This document shows positions 19,056 to 28,380 of a stretch of DNA of 64,000 nucleotides, one piece after another. Below the pieces are notes generated by a model. The model saw only the letters and a list, made by a program, of their open reading frames with translations. It did no database searches and was not told the DNA's origin. The DNA comes from Microbacterium lacus (GTDB lineage Bacteria; Actinomycetota; Actinomycetes; Actinomycetales; Microbacteriaceae). Each line of letters begins with the position of its first letter. The first letter of the stretch is position 1. The DNA lies in contig NZ_NMUM01000005.1 in NCBI RefSeq assembly GCF_002812805.1, positions 372,001 through 436,000 of the forward strand. The letters run 5' to 3'. The translations under genes were made by a program, and so were the position numbers.

Positions 19056-19709
19056 ATGATGCGGCGCGGGACGTTCAAGGACGACACGGTGAACTACGCG
19101 GCGGTCGGGGCTACTCAGGCCGCCGACCTCATGCACTTTCCGCCCGAGCGGAGCATTCCGGCAGAAGAGACGCTGCGGATCGGTTCGGGTGAGGCCCGCT
19201 TCCAGGCGGCGAGCGAGTCGCTGCTGTCGTGGGGTGCCGTGCGCGGCGCGGGTCTTCGCCTCTCTGATGTGCGCCCCGCATCCGGTCCCATGTATTCCGG
19301 CGTGAGCTTCGACGAAGAGGGCAACGCGCTCGCTCCCTCACGCACCGAGGCCGATCAGCGCTTCGACGTCGACGGCACCCCGTTCGTCGGCGCAGGCACC
19401 AACGTGCACGTGCGAGGTCGAGTTGGTGGTCTTCGCGCGGATGCCGAACTGCGCGTGATCTTCGTGGTCGAAGAGACGCGACGGGTCGGGTTCGCGCTCG
19501 GCACTGTCAGTGGCTCGGTCGTGCGCGGTGAAGAGTCCTTCATGGTCGATTGGCTTCCCAATGACGAGGTCTGGTTCACCGTGCGGGCGTTCGATGCTCC
19601 GGCCGCGACGACCTACCGCATGCTGAAGGGCCTGGTGCGCCGCCGCCGCCGGCTGCTGTTCACGCGATACCTGCAGGCGATTTCGCCGCTCTACACGACC
19701 CCGTCCTGA
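19056..19709 (+). CDS. DUF1990 family protein
   Basis: A 217-residue conserved protein of unknown function. The N-terminal YAAVGAT, the FQAASESLLSWGA segment and the late EEETRRVGFALGTVSG-like region (here VEETRRVGFALGT) and GEESFMVDW are those of the DUF1990 family, shared by actinobacteria and plants. No signal peptide or membrane helix. It sits 6 nt after lepA and 1 nt before hemW, so co-transcription with both is likely. No function can be deduced from this context. Confidence 0.87.
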   Translation: MMRRGTFKDDTVNYAAVGATQAADLMHFPPERSIPAEETLRIGSGEARFQAASESLLSWGAVRGAGLRLSDVRPASGPMYSGVSFDEEGNALAPSRTEADQRFDVDGTPFVGAGTNVHVRGRVGGLRADAELRVIFVVEETRRVGFALGTVSGSVVRGEESFMVDWLPNDEVWFTVRAFDAPAATTYRMLKGLVRRRRRLLFTRYLQAISPLYTTPS

Positions 19710-19710
19710 C

Positions 19711-20928
19711 GTGGCCGGCCCTCTTCCCGTCGGCGACCCCGCACCCGCCGACGGCGCGCTGCCGCGGGATCTCGCCATCGACCCCACCGCGGATTTCGGC
19801 GTGTATCTGCACGTGCCGTTCTGCCGCGTGCGATGCGGATACTGCGACTTCAACACCTACACGGCCACCGAGTTGCGCGGAGTCCGGCAGGACTCGTACG
19901 CCGAGACGCTGTCGGGCGAGATCACGCTCGCACGCCGCGTGCTGACGGATGTCGGGGCTCTTCGTCCGGCCTCCACGGTCTTTATCGGCGGGGGTACACC
20001 GACGCTGCTGCCCGCGGGTGACCTCGCGCGGATGCTCGGCGATGTTCGCGATTCCTTTGGCCTGATGCCCGGGGTGGAGATCACCGTCGAGGCAAATCCC
20101 GACACGATGACCGTGGACGTGGCCGACACGCTCGCGGCGGCCGGGGTGACGCGCCTGTCGATCGGGATGCAGTCCAGCGTGCCGCACGTGCTCGCGGCGC
20201 TCGATCGCACCCACAATCCCGAGAATGTCGCGACCGCCGTCGCGACCGCGCGCGACGCGGGGCTCGCCGTGAGCCTGGACCTGATTTACGGGGCACCGGG
20301 GGAGTCGCTCGATGACTGGATCCAGTCGCTCGAGTCGGCGCTCGCGCAGGACCCCGACCATGTCTCGGCCTATGCGCTGATCGTTGAGGAGGGCACGCCG
20401 CTGCACCGACGCATCCGTCGCGGTGAGCTCATCGCCCCCGACGACGACCTGCAGGCCGACATGTACGAGGCCGCCGATGCGCGGCTCGACGCCGCGGGGT
20501 ACGACTGGTACGAGGTCAGCAACTGGGCGCGCACCCCCGCGAACCGGTCGCAGCACAACCTCAACTACTGGCGGAGCCAAGACTGGTGGGGCTTCGGTCC
20601 CGGTGCCCACAGCCACGTGGGTGGGCTGCGCTGGTGGAACGTCAAGCATCCGGCGGCGTATGCGCAGCGGCTCGCGGCGGGGGATTCGCCGGCGGCGGGA
20701 CGCGAGAGACCGGATGCTTCGGCATCCACCCTCGAACGTGTGCTGCTCGAGTCGCGCATTCGTGAGGGGCTCGCGCTCGACCGGGTGCCCTCGGCGTCAC
20801 GGGTCGCGGTCGCGGGGCTCATCGCGGACGGCCTGGTCGAGGCATCCGATGCCCTGCGCGGTCGGATCGTGCTGACCCTGCGCGGCCGGCTGCTCGCCGA
20901 TGCCGTCGTGCGAGCACTGCTGCCGTAG
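19711..20928 (+). CDS. hemW: Radical SAM heme chaperone HemW
   Basis: A 405-residue radical SAM protein. The cluster motif is HVPFCRVRCGYCDF with Cys38, Cys42 and Cys45; the HVPFC start is typical of HemW, formerly annotated as an oxygen-independent coproporphyrinogen oxidase. GGGTPTLL and the GMQSSV segment of the SAM domain follow, then the HemW C-terminal domain. HemW binds heme and passes it to membrane proteins. GTG 19711 is 1 nt after the DUF1990 stop. It precedes hrcA, a conserved arrangement. Confidence 0.93.
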   Translation: MAGPLPVGDPAPADGALPRDLAIDPTADFGVYLHVPFCRVRCGYCDFNTYTATELRGVRQDSYAETLSGEITLARRVLTDVGALRPASTVFIGGGTPTLLPAGDLARMLGDVRDSFGLMPGVEITVEANPDTMTVDVADTLAAAGVTRLSIGMQSSVPHVLAALDRTHNPENVATAVATARDAGLAVSLDLIYGAPGESLDDWIQSLESALAQDPDHVSAYALIVEEGTPLHRRIRRGELIAPDDDLQADMYEAADARLDAAGYDWYEVSNWARTPANRSQHNLNYWRSQDWWGFGPGAHSHVGGLRWWNVKHPAAYAQRLAAGDSPAAGRERPDASASTLERVLLESRIREGLALDRVPSASRVAVAGLIADGLVEASDALRGRIVLTLRGRLLADAVVRALLP

Positions 20929-20940
20929 CGCCCGCCGCGT

Positions 20941-21022
20941 ACCGTCCGCACGACCGGGCAGACGACACGCCGATACAGCCATCCCCGGCCCGGAGTGTCG
21001 GTCCTGGCGTCGTGCGGACGGT
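20941..21022 (+). terminator. Long inverted repeat after hemW
   Basis: ACCGTCCGCACGAC (20941-20954) is an exact reverse complement of GTCGTGCGGACGGT (21009-21022), 14 bp with 54 nt between. It starts 12 nt past the hemW stop and ends 58 nt before the CIRCE element. Probably a terminator, though the large loop is unusual and there is no T-run. Confidence 0.5.
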
Positions 21023-21080
21023 GCAGACAGATGCCACCGAGCGCGCCGGATCACCGCCCAGCCGCCACGACGCGTTAGAA

Positions 21081-21107
21081 TTGGCACTCAGACTTCTCGA
21101 GTGCCAG
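21081..21107. promoter_or_regulatory. CIRCE operator of hrcA
   Basis: TTGGCACTC (21081-21089), a 9-nt spacer and GAGTGCCAG (21099-21107) match the CIRCE layout TTAGCACTC-N9-GAGTGCTAA, the binding site of HrcA, with matching changes in both arms. A TAGAAT hexamer at about 21076-21081 abuts it, so bound HrcA would cover the promoter. This implies autorepression of hrcA-dnaJ. Confidence 0.93.
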
Positions 21108-21120
21108 CGGAAGGGGGATC

Positions 21121-22161
21121 ATGGTCAGCGAACGAGGCCTGCGGGTCCTCCGGGCGATCGTCCAGGACTACGTCTCCACCCACGAACCGGTCGGCAGCCG
21201 ATCGATCGTCGAGCGCCACGCTTTCGGAGTGTCGGCGGCGACGATCCGCAACGATATGGCGCTGCTCGAAGACGAAGAACTCATCGTCGCCCCGCACACG
21301 TCGTCGGGTCGTGTCCCGACCGACAAGGGCTACCGGGTTTTCGTCGATCACCTGGCCGAAGTGCGGCCCCTCTCGCCCGCTCAGCGGAGCGCCATCTCGA
21401 GTTTTCTCGGGGGCACGGGCGACCTCGACGATGTACTCGCCCGCACGGTCCGCGTCCTGTCGCAGCTGACCGGTCAGGTCGCCGTCGTGCAGTACCCGTC
21501 GTTCGCGAACGCGCACGTCACGCACGTCGAACTCGTTTCGCTCGCTCCGCAGCGCCTGCTCGTCATCCTGGTCACCGACACCGGTCGCGTCTCGCAGCGG
21601 ATCGCGCCGCTTACGGTGCCGCTGGACGACGAAGACCTCCCGGTGCTGCGCGGTCGACTCGCCGCCCTCCTCACGGGACTCGCCGTGGGAGTGGCTTCCG
21701 AGCGTGTGGATGCTCTGCGGATCGCCGCCGACCCCGCCGCGCCGGTCGTCGACACGGCGCTCGTCCAGGTCGCGCACGTGCTGTCTGAGGAGCTCGAGGA
21801 GTTCCGCCAGGACCGCCTCGTGATGGCCGGAGCCGCGAACCTCGCCCGTCGTGAGACCGACTTCCGCGGCAGCATCTATCCGCTGCTCGAGGCGATCGAA
21901 GAGCAGGTCACCCTCATCCGCCTGATGAGCGAGATGGTGGCCGACAGTCAGGGACTCGCGGCGAGCATCGGACGCGAGAACGAACCCTGGGGCCTCGCCG
22001 AGGCATCCATCGTCACGAGCGACTACGAGACATCCGGAACCATGGCCCGCGTGGGCGTCATGGGACCGACCCGCATGGATTACCCGAGCAACCTGGCGGC
22101 CGCCCGAGCCGTCGCGCGTTACCTCTCGCGCTTGCTCGACGAAGACGAGACGTCCCGCTGA
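21121..22161 (+). CDS. hrcA: Heat-inducible transcriptional repressor HrcA
   Basis: A 346-residue repressor of class I heat-shock genes. The N-terminal winged helix (SERGLRVLRAIVQDYVSTHE, then GSRSIV and VSAATIRNDMALLE) binds CIRCE; a GAF-like dimerisation domain follows. The ATG lies just after the CIRCE element. It is followed 48 nt later by dnaJ. In actinobacteria HrcA typically also controls groES/groEL, which are not in this window. Confidence 0.97.
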   Translation: MVSERGLRVLRAIVQDYVSTHEPVGSRSIVERHAFGVSAATIRNDMALLEDEELIVAPHTSSGRVPTDKGYRVFVDHLAEVRPLSPAQRSAISSFLGGTGDLDDVLARTVRVLSQLTGQVAVVQYPSFANAHVTHVELVSLAPQRLLVILVTDTGRVSQRIAPLTVPLDDEDLPVLRGRLAALLTGLAVGVASERVDALRIAADPAAPVVDTALVQVAHVLSEELEEFRQDRLVMAGAANLARRETDFRGSIYPLLEAIEEQVTLIRLMSEMVADSQGLAASIGRENEPWGLAEASIVTSDYETSGTMARVGVMGPTRMDYPSNLAAARAVARYLSRLLDEDETSR

Positions 22162-22209
22162 CGGACGCGACCCGCAGGCTGCAGCCGGCGGACATCTGTG
22201 AAAGGCAAC

Positions 22210-23322
22210 ATGGCAGACCACTACGAGGTGCTGGGCGTTCCCCGGGACGCGAGCACCGACGACATCAAGAAGGCGTATCGCCGACTCGCGCGCGAGCTCC
22301 ACCCCGACGTGAACTCGGGAGCGGATGCCGCCGAGCGCTTCAAGCTCGTCACGCACGCGTACGACGTGCTGAGTAACAGCGAGGAGCGCAGCAAGTACGA
22401 CCGTGGCGGCGACTCGCCGTTCGGCGGCGGCGGTCAGGGCTTCGGCGGCTTCGGCGACATCTTCGAGACGTTCTTCGGAGGCCAGGGCGGCGGGCGTGGA
22501 CAGCGTCCCCGGTCGCGCCGTGAGCGTGGTCAGGATGCCTTGGTGCGCGTCACCCTCGAGCTGTCGGACGTCGTGTTCGGCGTTCATCGTGACCTCGAGG
22601 TCGACACCGCCGTCATCTGCGAGACCTGCCAGGGCTCGTGCTGCCAGCCCGGATCTCAGCCCGTCACGTGCGACATCTGCGGAGGGTCCGGCCACGTACA
22701 GCGGACCGTCCGGAGCCTGCTCGGAAACGTCGTCACCAGCCAGCCGTGCCAGACCTGCCAGGGCTACGGCACGACGATTCCCTACCCCTGCGCGACATGT
22801 CAGGGTCAGGGGCGCGTGCGCTCGCGCCGGACCGTTTCGCTCGACATCCCCTCGGGTGTCGAAACCGGTCTGCGTCTGCAACTGCCCGGCTCGGGCGAGG
22901 TCGGACCCGCCGGTGGTCCCCACGGCGACCTGTACATCGAGGTCACGGTGGCGCACCACGAGGTATACAGCCGCGAGGGCGACGATCTGCTCGCAACCCT
23001 CGAGGTCTCGATGCCCGACGCCGTGCTCGGCACCACGACCACGATCGAGGCGCTGGATGGTCCCGTCGAGCTTGAGATCCGCCCGGGCATCCAGGCCGGT
23101 GACGTCCTGACGATCAAGGGTCGCGGCATCACCGCGCTTCGCGGATCCCAGCGCGGCGACCTGCGGGTCGGTGTGCAGGTGCTCACCCCGACGCGCCTCG
23201 ACGCGAAGGAGCGGGCCCTCATCGAAGAGCTCCGTAAGCGCACCAAGGCACCCGCACCCAAGCTCGCGCACTTCCAGCAGGGCATCTTCTCGAAGCTCCG
23301 CGACCGCTTCCGGAACGGTTGA
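22210..23322 (+). CDS. dnaJ: Chaperone DnaJ (DnaJ2 type)
   Basis: A 370-residue Hsp40. The J domain has HPD in ELHPDVN, followed by a Gly/Phe-rich linker ([12 protein letters not shown]) and a zinc-finger region with four CxxC repeats (CETC, CDIC, CQTC, CATC), then the substrate-binding domain. The first repeat reads CQGSC rather than the usual CxGxG. ATG 22210 is preceded by GAAAGG, and a GTG 12 nt upstream is less likely. The last base of its stop is the first base of the rsmE start. Confidence 0.96.
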   Translation: MADHYEVLGVPRDASTDDIKKAYRRLARELHPDVNSGADAAERFKLVTHAYDVLSNSEERSKYDRGGDSPFGGGGQGFGGFGDIFETFFGGQGGGRGQRPRSRRERGQDALVRVTLELSDVVFGVHRDLEVDTAVICETCQGSCCQPGSQPVTCDICGGSGHVQRTVRSLLGNVVTSQPCQTCQGYGTTIPYPCATCQGQGRVRSRRTVSLDIPSGVETGLRLQLPGSGEVGPAGGPHGDLYIEVTVAHHEVYSREGDDLLATLEVSMPDAVLGTTTTIEALDGPVELEIRPGIQAGDVLTIKGRGITALRGSQRGDLRVGVQVLTPTRLDAKERALIEELRKRTKAPAPKLAHFQQGIFSKLRDRFRNG

Positions 23323-24071
23323 TGGCTCTGCACTTCGTCGCTGCTGAGGCGACGGATGCTGCGGTCGGAGGGCTGCTCGTCCTGACCGGCGCCGAGGCCC
23401 ATCACGCGGCGGTCGTTCGCCGGGTGCGTTCGGGTGAGCCCGTGACGGTCGGCGATGGCCGGGGCGTCTGGCTCGAGGGCGTCTGCGAAGAGGTCACGCC
23501 GAAAGAGGTGGCCGTTCGCGTCACGGCGCACCGGGTCGAGCCACAGCCGACACCGCGGCTCGTGCTCGTGCAGGCGCTCGCGAAGGGCGACCGTGATGAG
23601 CTTGCCGTGCAGGCCGCGACCGAGCTGGGCGTCGACGGAATCGTGCCGTGGCAGGCGTCGCGCAGTGTTTCGCGGTGGTCCGGCCCGAAGGTCGATAAGG
23701 GCGTTGCGCGGTGGGAGGCGATCACGCGCGAAGCGGCCAAGCAGGCGCATCGCGCCTGGATTCCGGATGTTTCGGCCCCGGTCACGACGAAGCAGCTCGG
23801 AGCTCTTGCGGCTTCAGCGTCCGTACTGGTTCTCGAACCGACCGCCGAGGCGACGCTCACCGGGCAGTTGCTGAATCCCATGGATGAGCGCGGCGTCGAG
23901 CGCGACATCGTGCTGGTCGTGGGTCCGGAGGGCGGGATCGCCCCGGACGAGCTCGACGCGCTCGTCCAGGCCGGTGCCGTGCTGGTGCGTCTCGGCGACA
24001 CGGTGCTGCGCACGTCGACTGCGGGCCCCGCCGCGCTGGCGGTCGCGAGCGCGGCCCTCGGCCGCTGGTAA
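23322..24071 (+). CDS. rsmE: 16S rRNA (uracil1498-N3)-methyltransferase RsmE
   Basis: A 249-residue SPOUT-class methyltransferase with an N-terminal PUA-like domain (GAEAHHAAVVRRVRSGEPV) and C-terminal knot (VVGPEGGIAPDELDAL, then LGDTVLRTSTAGPAAL). It modifies U1498 of 16S rRNA. The ATG overlaps the dnaJ stop by one base, showing tight coupling. The dnaJ-rsmE pair is a widespread order. Confidence 0.94.
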   Translation: MALHFVAAEATDAAVGGLLVLTGAEAHHAAVVRRVRSGEPVTVGDGRGVWLEGVCEEVTPKEVAVRVTAHRVEPQPTPRLVLVQALAKGDRDELAVQAATELGVDGIVPWQASRSVSRWSGPKVDKGVARWEAITREAAKQAHRAWIPDVSAPVTTKQLGALAASASVLVLEPTAEATLTGQLLNPMDERGVERDIVLVVGPEGGIAPDELDALVQAGAVLVRLGDTVLRTSTAGPAALAVASAALGRW

Positions 24072-24110
24072 GCCCGACCGCGCGTGAGCGCCGCTCGGTA
24101 GACTGGAGGG

Positions 24111-24461
24111 GTGAGCACTGAACCCTCGATCTTCACGCGCATCCTGCGCGGCGACATCCCCTCCGAGATGGTGGGCGAGACCGAGAACGTGTTCGCCATC
24201 AGAGACATCGCGCCGCGCGCACCGCTTCACCTGCTGGTGATCCCGAAGACCGAGAAGTACCGCAACGTCGTCGAGCTTGCCGCGGGCGACCCGGATCTGA
24301 TGGCCGAAATGATCGGACTCGCGAACACCCTCGCGATGCAGCATTCCGACGGTGACTTCCGGTTGGTGTTCAACACCGGGGCCGAAGCGGGCCAAACCGT
24401 TTTCCATGTACACGCCCACGTTCTCGCGGGCGGACTTTCTGAGAAGAGCGTCAGTGACTGA
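24111..24461 (+). CDS. HIT family protein (HinT-like)
   Basis: A 116-residue histidine-triad protein. The catalytic triad motif HVHAHV lies at 99-104, after FRLVFNTGAEAGQTVF. HinT proteins hydrolyse AMP-linked substrates such as adenosine phosphoramidates. TAGACT (24099-24104) precedes the GTG by 6 nt, so this gene starts a leaderless transcript of its own. Its stop lies within the phoH start region (8-nt overlap), linking it to phoH-ybeY-corC-era. Confidence 0.95.
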   Translation: MSTEPSIFTRILRGDIPSEMVGETENVFAIRDIAPRAPLHLLVIPKTEKYRNVVELAAGDPDLMAEMIGLANTLAMQHSDGDFRLVFNTGAEAGQTVFHVHAHVLAGGLSEKSVSD

Positions 24462-25557
24462 ACCGACCGAAGAGACTTCGTCGGGCGAAGAGACCGTCAG
24501 CGATCGGGTTCTGGCCGACGGCGTCGCGATGGTGCAGCTGCTCGGCCCGCAGGATCGACTCCTGCGCGTGGTCGAGAAGGAGCATCCGGATGTCGACGTC
24601 CACGTTCGCGGCAACGAGATCACGCTGTCGGGACCACGGGATGCCGTGGTCGCGGCTCGCACCCTCGTCGACGAACTTCTCACCATGACTCGCGAGGGGT
24701 ACAGCGTTGCGCCGGCCGACGTATCGTCGTCGGCGCGGATGCTGGGGGATGACCCCGCGCGTCGCCCCTCGGATATCCTGGGCGAGGCCATCCTGTCGTC
24801 GCGCGGCAAGATCATCCGCCCGAAGACCCTCGGGCAGAAGGAGTACGTCGACGCGATCGAAGAGAACACGATCACGTTCGGTATCGGCCCGGCCGGTACC
24901 GGCAAGACGTATCTCGCGATGGCGAAGGCCGTGCAAGCGCTGCAGCGCAAAGAGGTCAGTCGCATCATCCTGACCCGTCCCGCGGTCGAGGCGGGGGAGC
25001 GGCTCGGGTTCTTGCCCGGCACGCTCAACGACAAGATCGACCCGTACCTGCGCCCGCTGTATGACGCGCTGAACGAGATGATGGACCCCGACATCGTCCC
25101 GAAGCTCATGGCGACGGGCACCATCGAGGTGGCGCCGCTCGCGTACATGCGCGGACGCACGCTCAACGACTCGTTCGTGGTGCTGGACGAAGCGCAGAAC
25201 ACCACGCCCGAGCAGATGAAGATGTTCCTGACCCGCCTCGGTTTCAACACGCGGATGGTCGTCACGGGCGATATCACTCAGGTCGACCTGCCCGGCGGAT
25301 CGTCGGGGCTCCGGCTCGTGACGCGGGTGCTCGATGACATCGACGACATCCATTTCGCCCGATTGACCAGCGCGGATGTCGTGCGGCACACGCTCGTCGG
25401 CAAGATCGTCGACGCCTACACCGAGTACGACGAACAGCGGACGGCCGAGCGCTTCGAGCGCGAGCAAGCCGCGCAGTTCGCCAACCGCGCCGAGCGCCGC
25501 TCCTCCACGCGTCCGCTCGGCCCCCGCGATCGCAAGAGCCAGGGAGGACGCTCGTGA
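24454..25557 (+). CDS. phoH: PhoH family ATPase
   Basis: A 367-residue PhoH-like P-loop ATPase. An N-terminal KH-like region (about 25-75) is followed by the PhoH core with Walker A GPAGTGKTY near 146-154, Walker B in VVLDEAQN and the family segment LTRLGFNTRMVVTGD. PhoH is linked to RNA metabolism and is nearly always beside ybeY. GTG 24454 is chosen because it gives the acidic N-terminus TEPTEETSS and overlaps the HIT gene by 8 nt. A longer upstream reading would only be HIT in another frame. Confidence 0.94.
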   Translation: MTEPTEETSSGEETVSDRVLADGVAMVQLLGPQDRLLRVVEKEHPDVDVHVRGNEITLSGPRDAVVAARTLVDELLTMTREGYSVAPADVSSSARMLGDDPARRPSDILGEAILSSRGKIIRPKTLGQKEYVDAIEENTITFGIGPAGTGKTYLAMAKAVQALQRKEVSRIILTRPAVEAGERLGFLPGTLNDKIDPYLRPLYDALNEMMDPDIVPKLMATGTIEVAPLAYMRGRTLNDSFVVLDEAQNTTPEQMKMFLTRLGFNTRMVVTGDITQVDLPGGSSGLRLVTRVLDDIDDIHFARLTSADVVRHTLVGKIVDAYTEYDEQRTAERFEREQAAQFANRAERRSSTRPLGPRDRKSQGGRS

Positions 25558-26027
25558 CCATCGAGATCACCAATGAATCCGGGGTGACGGGCGTTGACGA
25601 GACGAAGCTGCTTCGGCTCATGGAGTACAACCTCGCCGAGCTGCACGTCAGCCCCGAGGCCGACGTCGCGATCATCCTCGTCGACGAGGGCGCCATGGAG
25701 GCCCTGCACGTGCAGTGGATGGATGAGCCGGGCCCGACGGATGTCCTGAGCTTCCCGATGGACGAGCTGCGCCCCGGCACGGAAGACATCCCGACGCCCC
25801 CGGGTCTGCTGGGCGACATCGTGTTGTGCCCGCAGGTTGCGGAGACCCAGGCTCGCGAGGCCGGTCATACGACCGAGGACGAGCTGCTGCTCCTCACGAC
25901 GCACGGACTGCTGCACCTGCTCGGGTTCGATCACGCCGAGCCTGAAGAAGAGCGCGAGATGTTCGCGCTGCAGCGGGATCTGCTCATCGGCTTCTCGGTT
26001 CGCGAGCGGCGCCGTAGACCCGCATGA
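25554..26027 (+). CDS. ybeY: rRNA maturation endoribonuclease YbeY
   Basis: A 157-residue zinc endonuclease required for 16S rRNA 3'-end maturation and ribosome quality control. The metal site HGLLHLLGFDH is complete (three His). GTG 25554 overlaps the phoH stop by 4 nt and the stop overlaps corC by 4 nt, so translation is chained along the operon. Confidence 0.96.
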   Translation: MTIEITNESGVTGVDETKLLRLMEYNLAELHVSPEADVAIILVDEGAMEALHVQWMDEPGPTDVLSFPMDELRPGTEDIPTPPGLLGDIVLCPQVAETQAREAGHTTEDELLLLTTHGLLHLLGFDHAEPEEEREMFALQRDLLIGFSVRERRRRPA

Positions 26028-27382
26028 CCGCTCTCCTTCTTCTCCTCGCAGCCCTTTTTCTTGTCGCCTTCGCGGGCCTCATGGCCGCCCTCGACGCGGC
26101 ACTGAGCGTGACGTCGCGCGCCGATCTCGCCGAGTGGGCGCTCACGGCACGTGCCCGGCGGTCTCTTCGTGCGATCGCCTCGGACAACGACGCGCACCTG
26201 AACGCGGTCGTCTTCATCCGAATCCTTGCGGAAACCGCGGCCGCCGTGTTCGTCACGGTTGCACTCACGATCGTGTTGGACTCGATCTGGTGGGCCATGC
26301 TCGCCGCGGTCATTCTGATGACCGGCGCCTCGTTCGTGCTCGTCGGCGCGAGCCCCCGCACCGTGGGGCGCCAGCACGCCGAGGGTCTGCTGCGCGCGTT
26401 CGCCCCGATCGTGCGGTTCGTCCGCATCATCCTCGGTCCGATCGCCGGCGCCCTGGTGGCGCTCGGCAACCGCGTGACGCCGGGTCGTCGGCGGGTCGCC
26501 TCGTTCGCGTCCGAGCAGCAGCTGCTCAGCATGGTCGACGAGGCCGCCGAGGCGGATCTGATCGAGGACGAGGACCGCGAACTCATCCACTCGGTCTTCG
26601 ACTTCACCGACACGTTCGTGCGCTCTGTCATGGTGCCGCGCACCGACATGGTCACGCTCGACGCGACGGCGACGACCGACGACGCGATGAGCCTGTTCCT
26701 CAGCACAGGTGTTTCGCGCATCCCGGTCACCGAGGGCACCGACGACGACATCGTCGGCATCCTGTATTTGAAAGACCTGGTTCAGTCGGGTTTCGGTGCC
26801 GGCGACGGATGGCGCACTCAAGGCATCCGTAAAATCCTCCGGCCGGCGAGCTTCGTTCCCGAGTCGATGATGGCCGAGACCCTGCTGCAGCAGATGAAGC
26901 GCGACGCCGTGCATGTCTGCATCGTCGTCGACGAGTACGGCGGAATCGCGGGGCTCGTGACTCTCGAGGACCTGATCGAAGAGCTCGTCGGCGAGATCGC
27001 GGACGAGTACGACGTGCCGCAGAACGAGATCGTCGAGCTGAGCCCGGGCCGCTACCGGGTGAGTGCGCGCAGTTCGCTCGATGACATCGGTGACCTGTTC
27101 GGGATCGAACTCGAGGACGAGGACGTCGACTCGATCGGCGGCCTACTCGGCAAGGCGCTCGGGCGTGTGCCACTGCCCGGAGCCGAGGCGACGCACGATG
27201 GCATCGTGATGACCGGCGGCGCCTCGCGCGGTCGGGGTCGGGGTATCGCGACGGTCTTCGTGGAGCGCTCCGCCGAACTCATTGCCGCCGAAGAAGCATT
27301 TGCGGCGGAGACGAACACTGGTCCGATCGAGAAGATCGGTGCGTCCGAGGGGCGCAAACGAAAGGGAGAATCCCGTGACTGA
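26024..27382 (+). CDS. CNNM/CorC-type transporter (DUF21, CBS, CorC domains)
   Basis: A 452-residue membrane protein. An N-terminal DUF21 domain with about four helices is followed by two CBS domains (about 200-320; RSVMVPRTDMVTLDA and VDEYGGIAGLVTLEDLIEE) and a C-terminal CorC_HlyC domain (about 340-425). Often annotated hemolysin; the family is linked to magnesium or cobalt efflux. It sits between ybeY and era, the usual neighbours. The ATG overlaps ybeY by 4 nt. Confidence 0.93.
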   Translation: MTALLLLLAALFLVAFAGLMAALDAALSVTSRADLAEWALTARARRSLRAIASDNDAHLNAVVFIRILAETAAAVFVTVALTIVLDSIWWAMLAAVILMTGASFVLVGASPRTVGRQHAEGLLRAFAPIVRFVRIILGPIAGALVALGNRVTPGRRRVASFASEQQLLSMVDEAAEADLIEDEDRELIHSVFDFTDTFVRSVMVPRTDMVTLDATATTDDAMSLFLSTGVSRIPVTEGTDDDIVGILYLKDLVQSGFGAGDGWRTQGIRKILRPASFVPESMMAETLLQQMKRDAVHVCIVVDEYGGIAGLVTLEDLIEELVGEIADEYDVPQNEIVELSPGRYRVSARSSLDDIGDLFGIELEDEDVDSIGGLLGKALGRVPLPGAEATHDGIVMTGGASRGRGRGIATVFVERSAELIAAEEAFAAETNTGPIEKIGASEGRKRKGESRD

Positions 27383-28325
27383 TGCGGTTTCGCACGAAGA
27401 CACGGGATCGGGTGCGGGTGGGGTTTCGGGGTCGGGATCGCTCCGCAGCGGTTTCGTTACCTTCGTCGGTCGTCCCAACGTCGGCAAGTCCACGCTGACG
27501 AATGCCCTCGTGGGCGAGAAGATCGCGATCACGAGTGAGAAGCCGCAGACGACGCGTCGGGCGATCCGGGGCATCCTGAATCGTCCCGCCGGTCAGCTCG
27601 TGATCGTCGACACCCCCGGTATCCACAAGCCGCGGACGCTGCTCGGTGAGCGCCTCAATCACCTGGTCGATCAGGTGCTCGGCGACGTCGATGTGATCGC
27701 GTTCTGCGTCCCGGCGACCGAGAAGGTCGGGCCCGGCGACCGCCGCATCGCGGAGTCCCTCGACGGTTATCGTCGCGCGCGCAAGGTCGCGTTGGTGACG
27801 AAGACGGATGCTTCGTCTCGCGAGCAGATCGCGGAGAGGCTGATGGAGGTCGATTCGCTGCGTGAAGACTGGGCGGCTGTCATCCCGATTTCGGCTGAGT
27901 CGGGCGATGGGCTCGAGATTCTTGCCGACGAGCTGCTGTCGCTCATGCCCGAGGGTCCGGCGCTGTATGGGGCAGATGTGGTGACGGATGAGTCGACCGA
28001 GGATCGCATCGCCGAGATCATCCGCGAGGCAGCGCTGCAGGGTGTGCGCGACGAGTTGCCGCACTCGATCGCGGTCACGATCGCCGACATCCTGCCGCGT
28101 GAGGATTCGGACCTGATCGACGTCTATGCCGACCTGGTCGTCGAGCGCGACAGCCAGAAGGCCATCATCATCGGTCACCGCGGGTCACGGCTGGCGGATG
28201 TCGGGGCTCGCGCCCGAGCGCAGATCGAACCGTTGATGAAGTCGCGCGTGTACCTGCACCTGCACGTGCGGGTGGCGAAGGAGTGGCAGCGCGACCCGAA
28301 GCAGCTGGGGCGCCTCGGATTCTAG
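27375..28325 (+). CDS. era: GTPase Era
   Basis: A 316-residue GTPase acting in 30S assembly. G1 is GRPNVGKST (32-40), G3 DTPGIHKP and G4 TKTD; the C-terminal KH domain contains GHRGSRLADVGARAR. GTG 27375 is preceded by AAAGGGAG and overlaps the corC stop by 8 nt. A Gly/Ser-rich N-terminal extension of about 25 residues precedes the G domain. It is the last gene of the block, 55 bp from the convergent HNH gene. Confidence 0.96.
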   Translation: MTDAVSHEDTGSGAGGVSGSGSLRSGFVTFVGRPNVGKSTLTNALVGEKIAITSEKPQTTRRAIRGILNRPAGQLVIVDTPGIHKPRTLLGERLNHLVDQVLGDVDVIAFCVPATEKVGPGDRRIAESLDGYRRARKVALVTKTDASSREQIAERLMEVDSLREDWAAVIPISAESGDGLEILADELLSLMPEGPALYGADVVTDESTEDRIAEIIREAALQGVRDELPHSIAVTIADILPREDSDLIDVYADLVVERDSQKAIIIGHRGSRLADVGARARAQIEPLMKSRVYLHLHVRVAKEWQRDPKQLGRLGF

Positions 28326-28380
28326 CCGCGCCCGTGCACCAGTGCCGCCCGCGCCGTCCGTGCCGTTCGTCGAACGTCGG

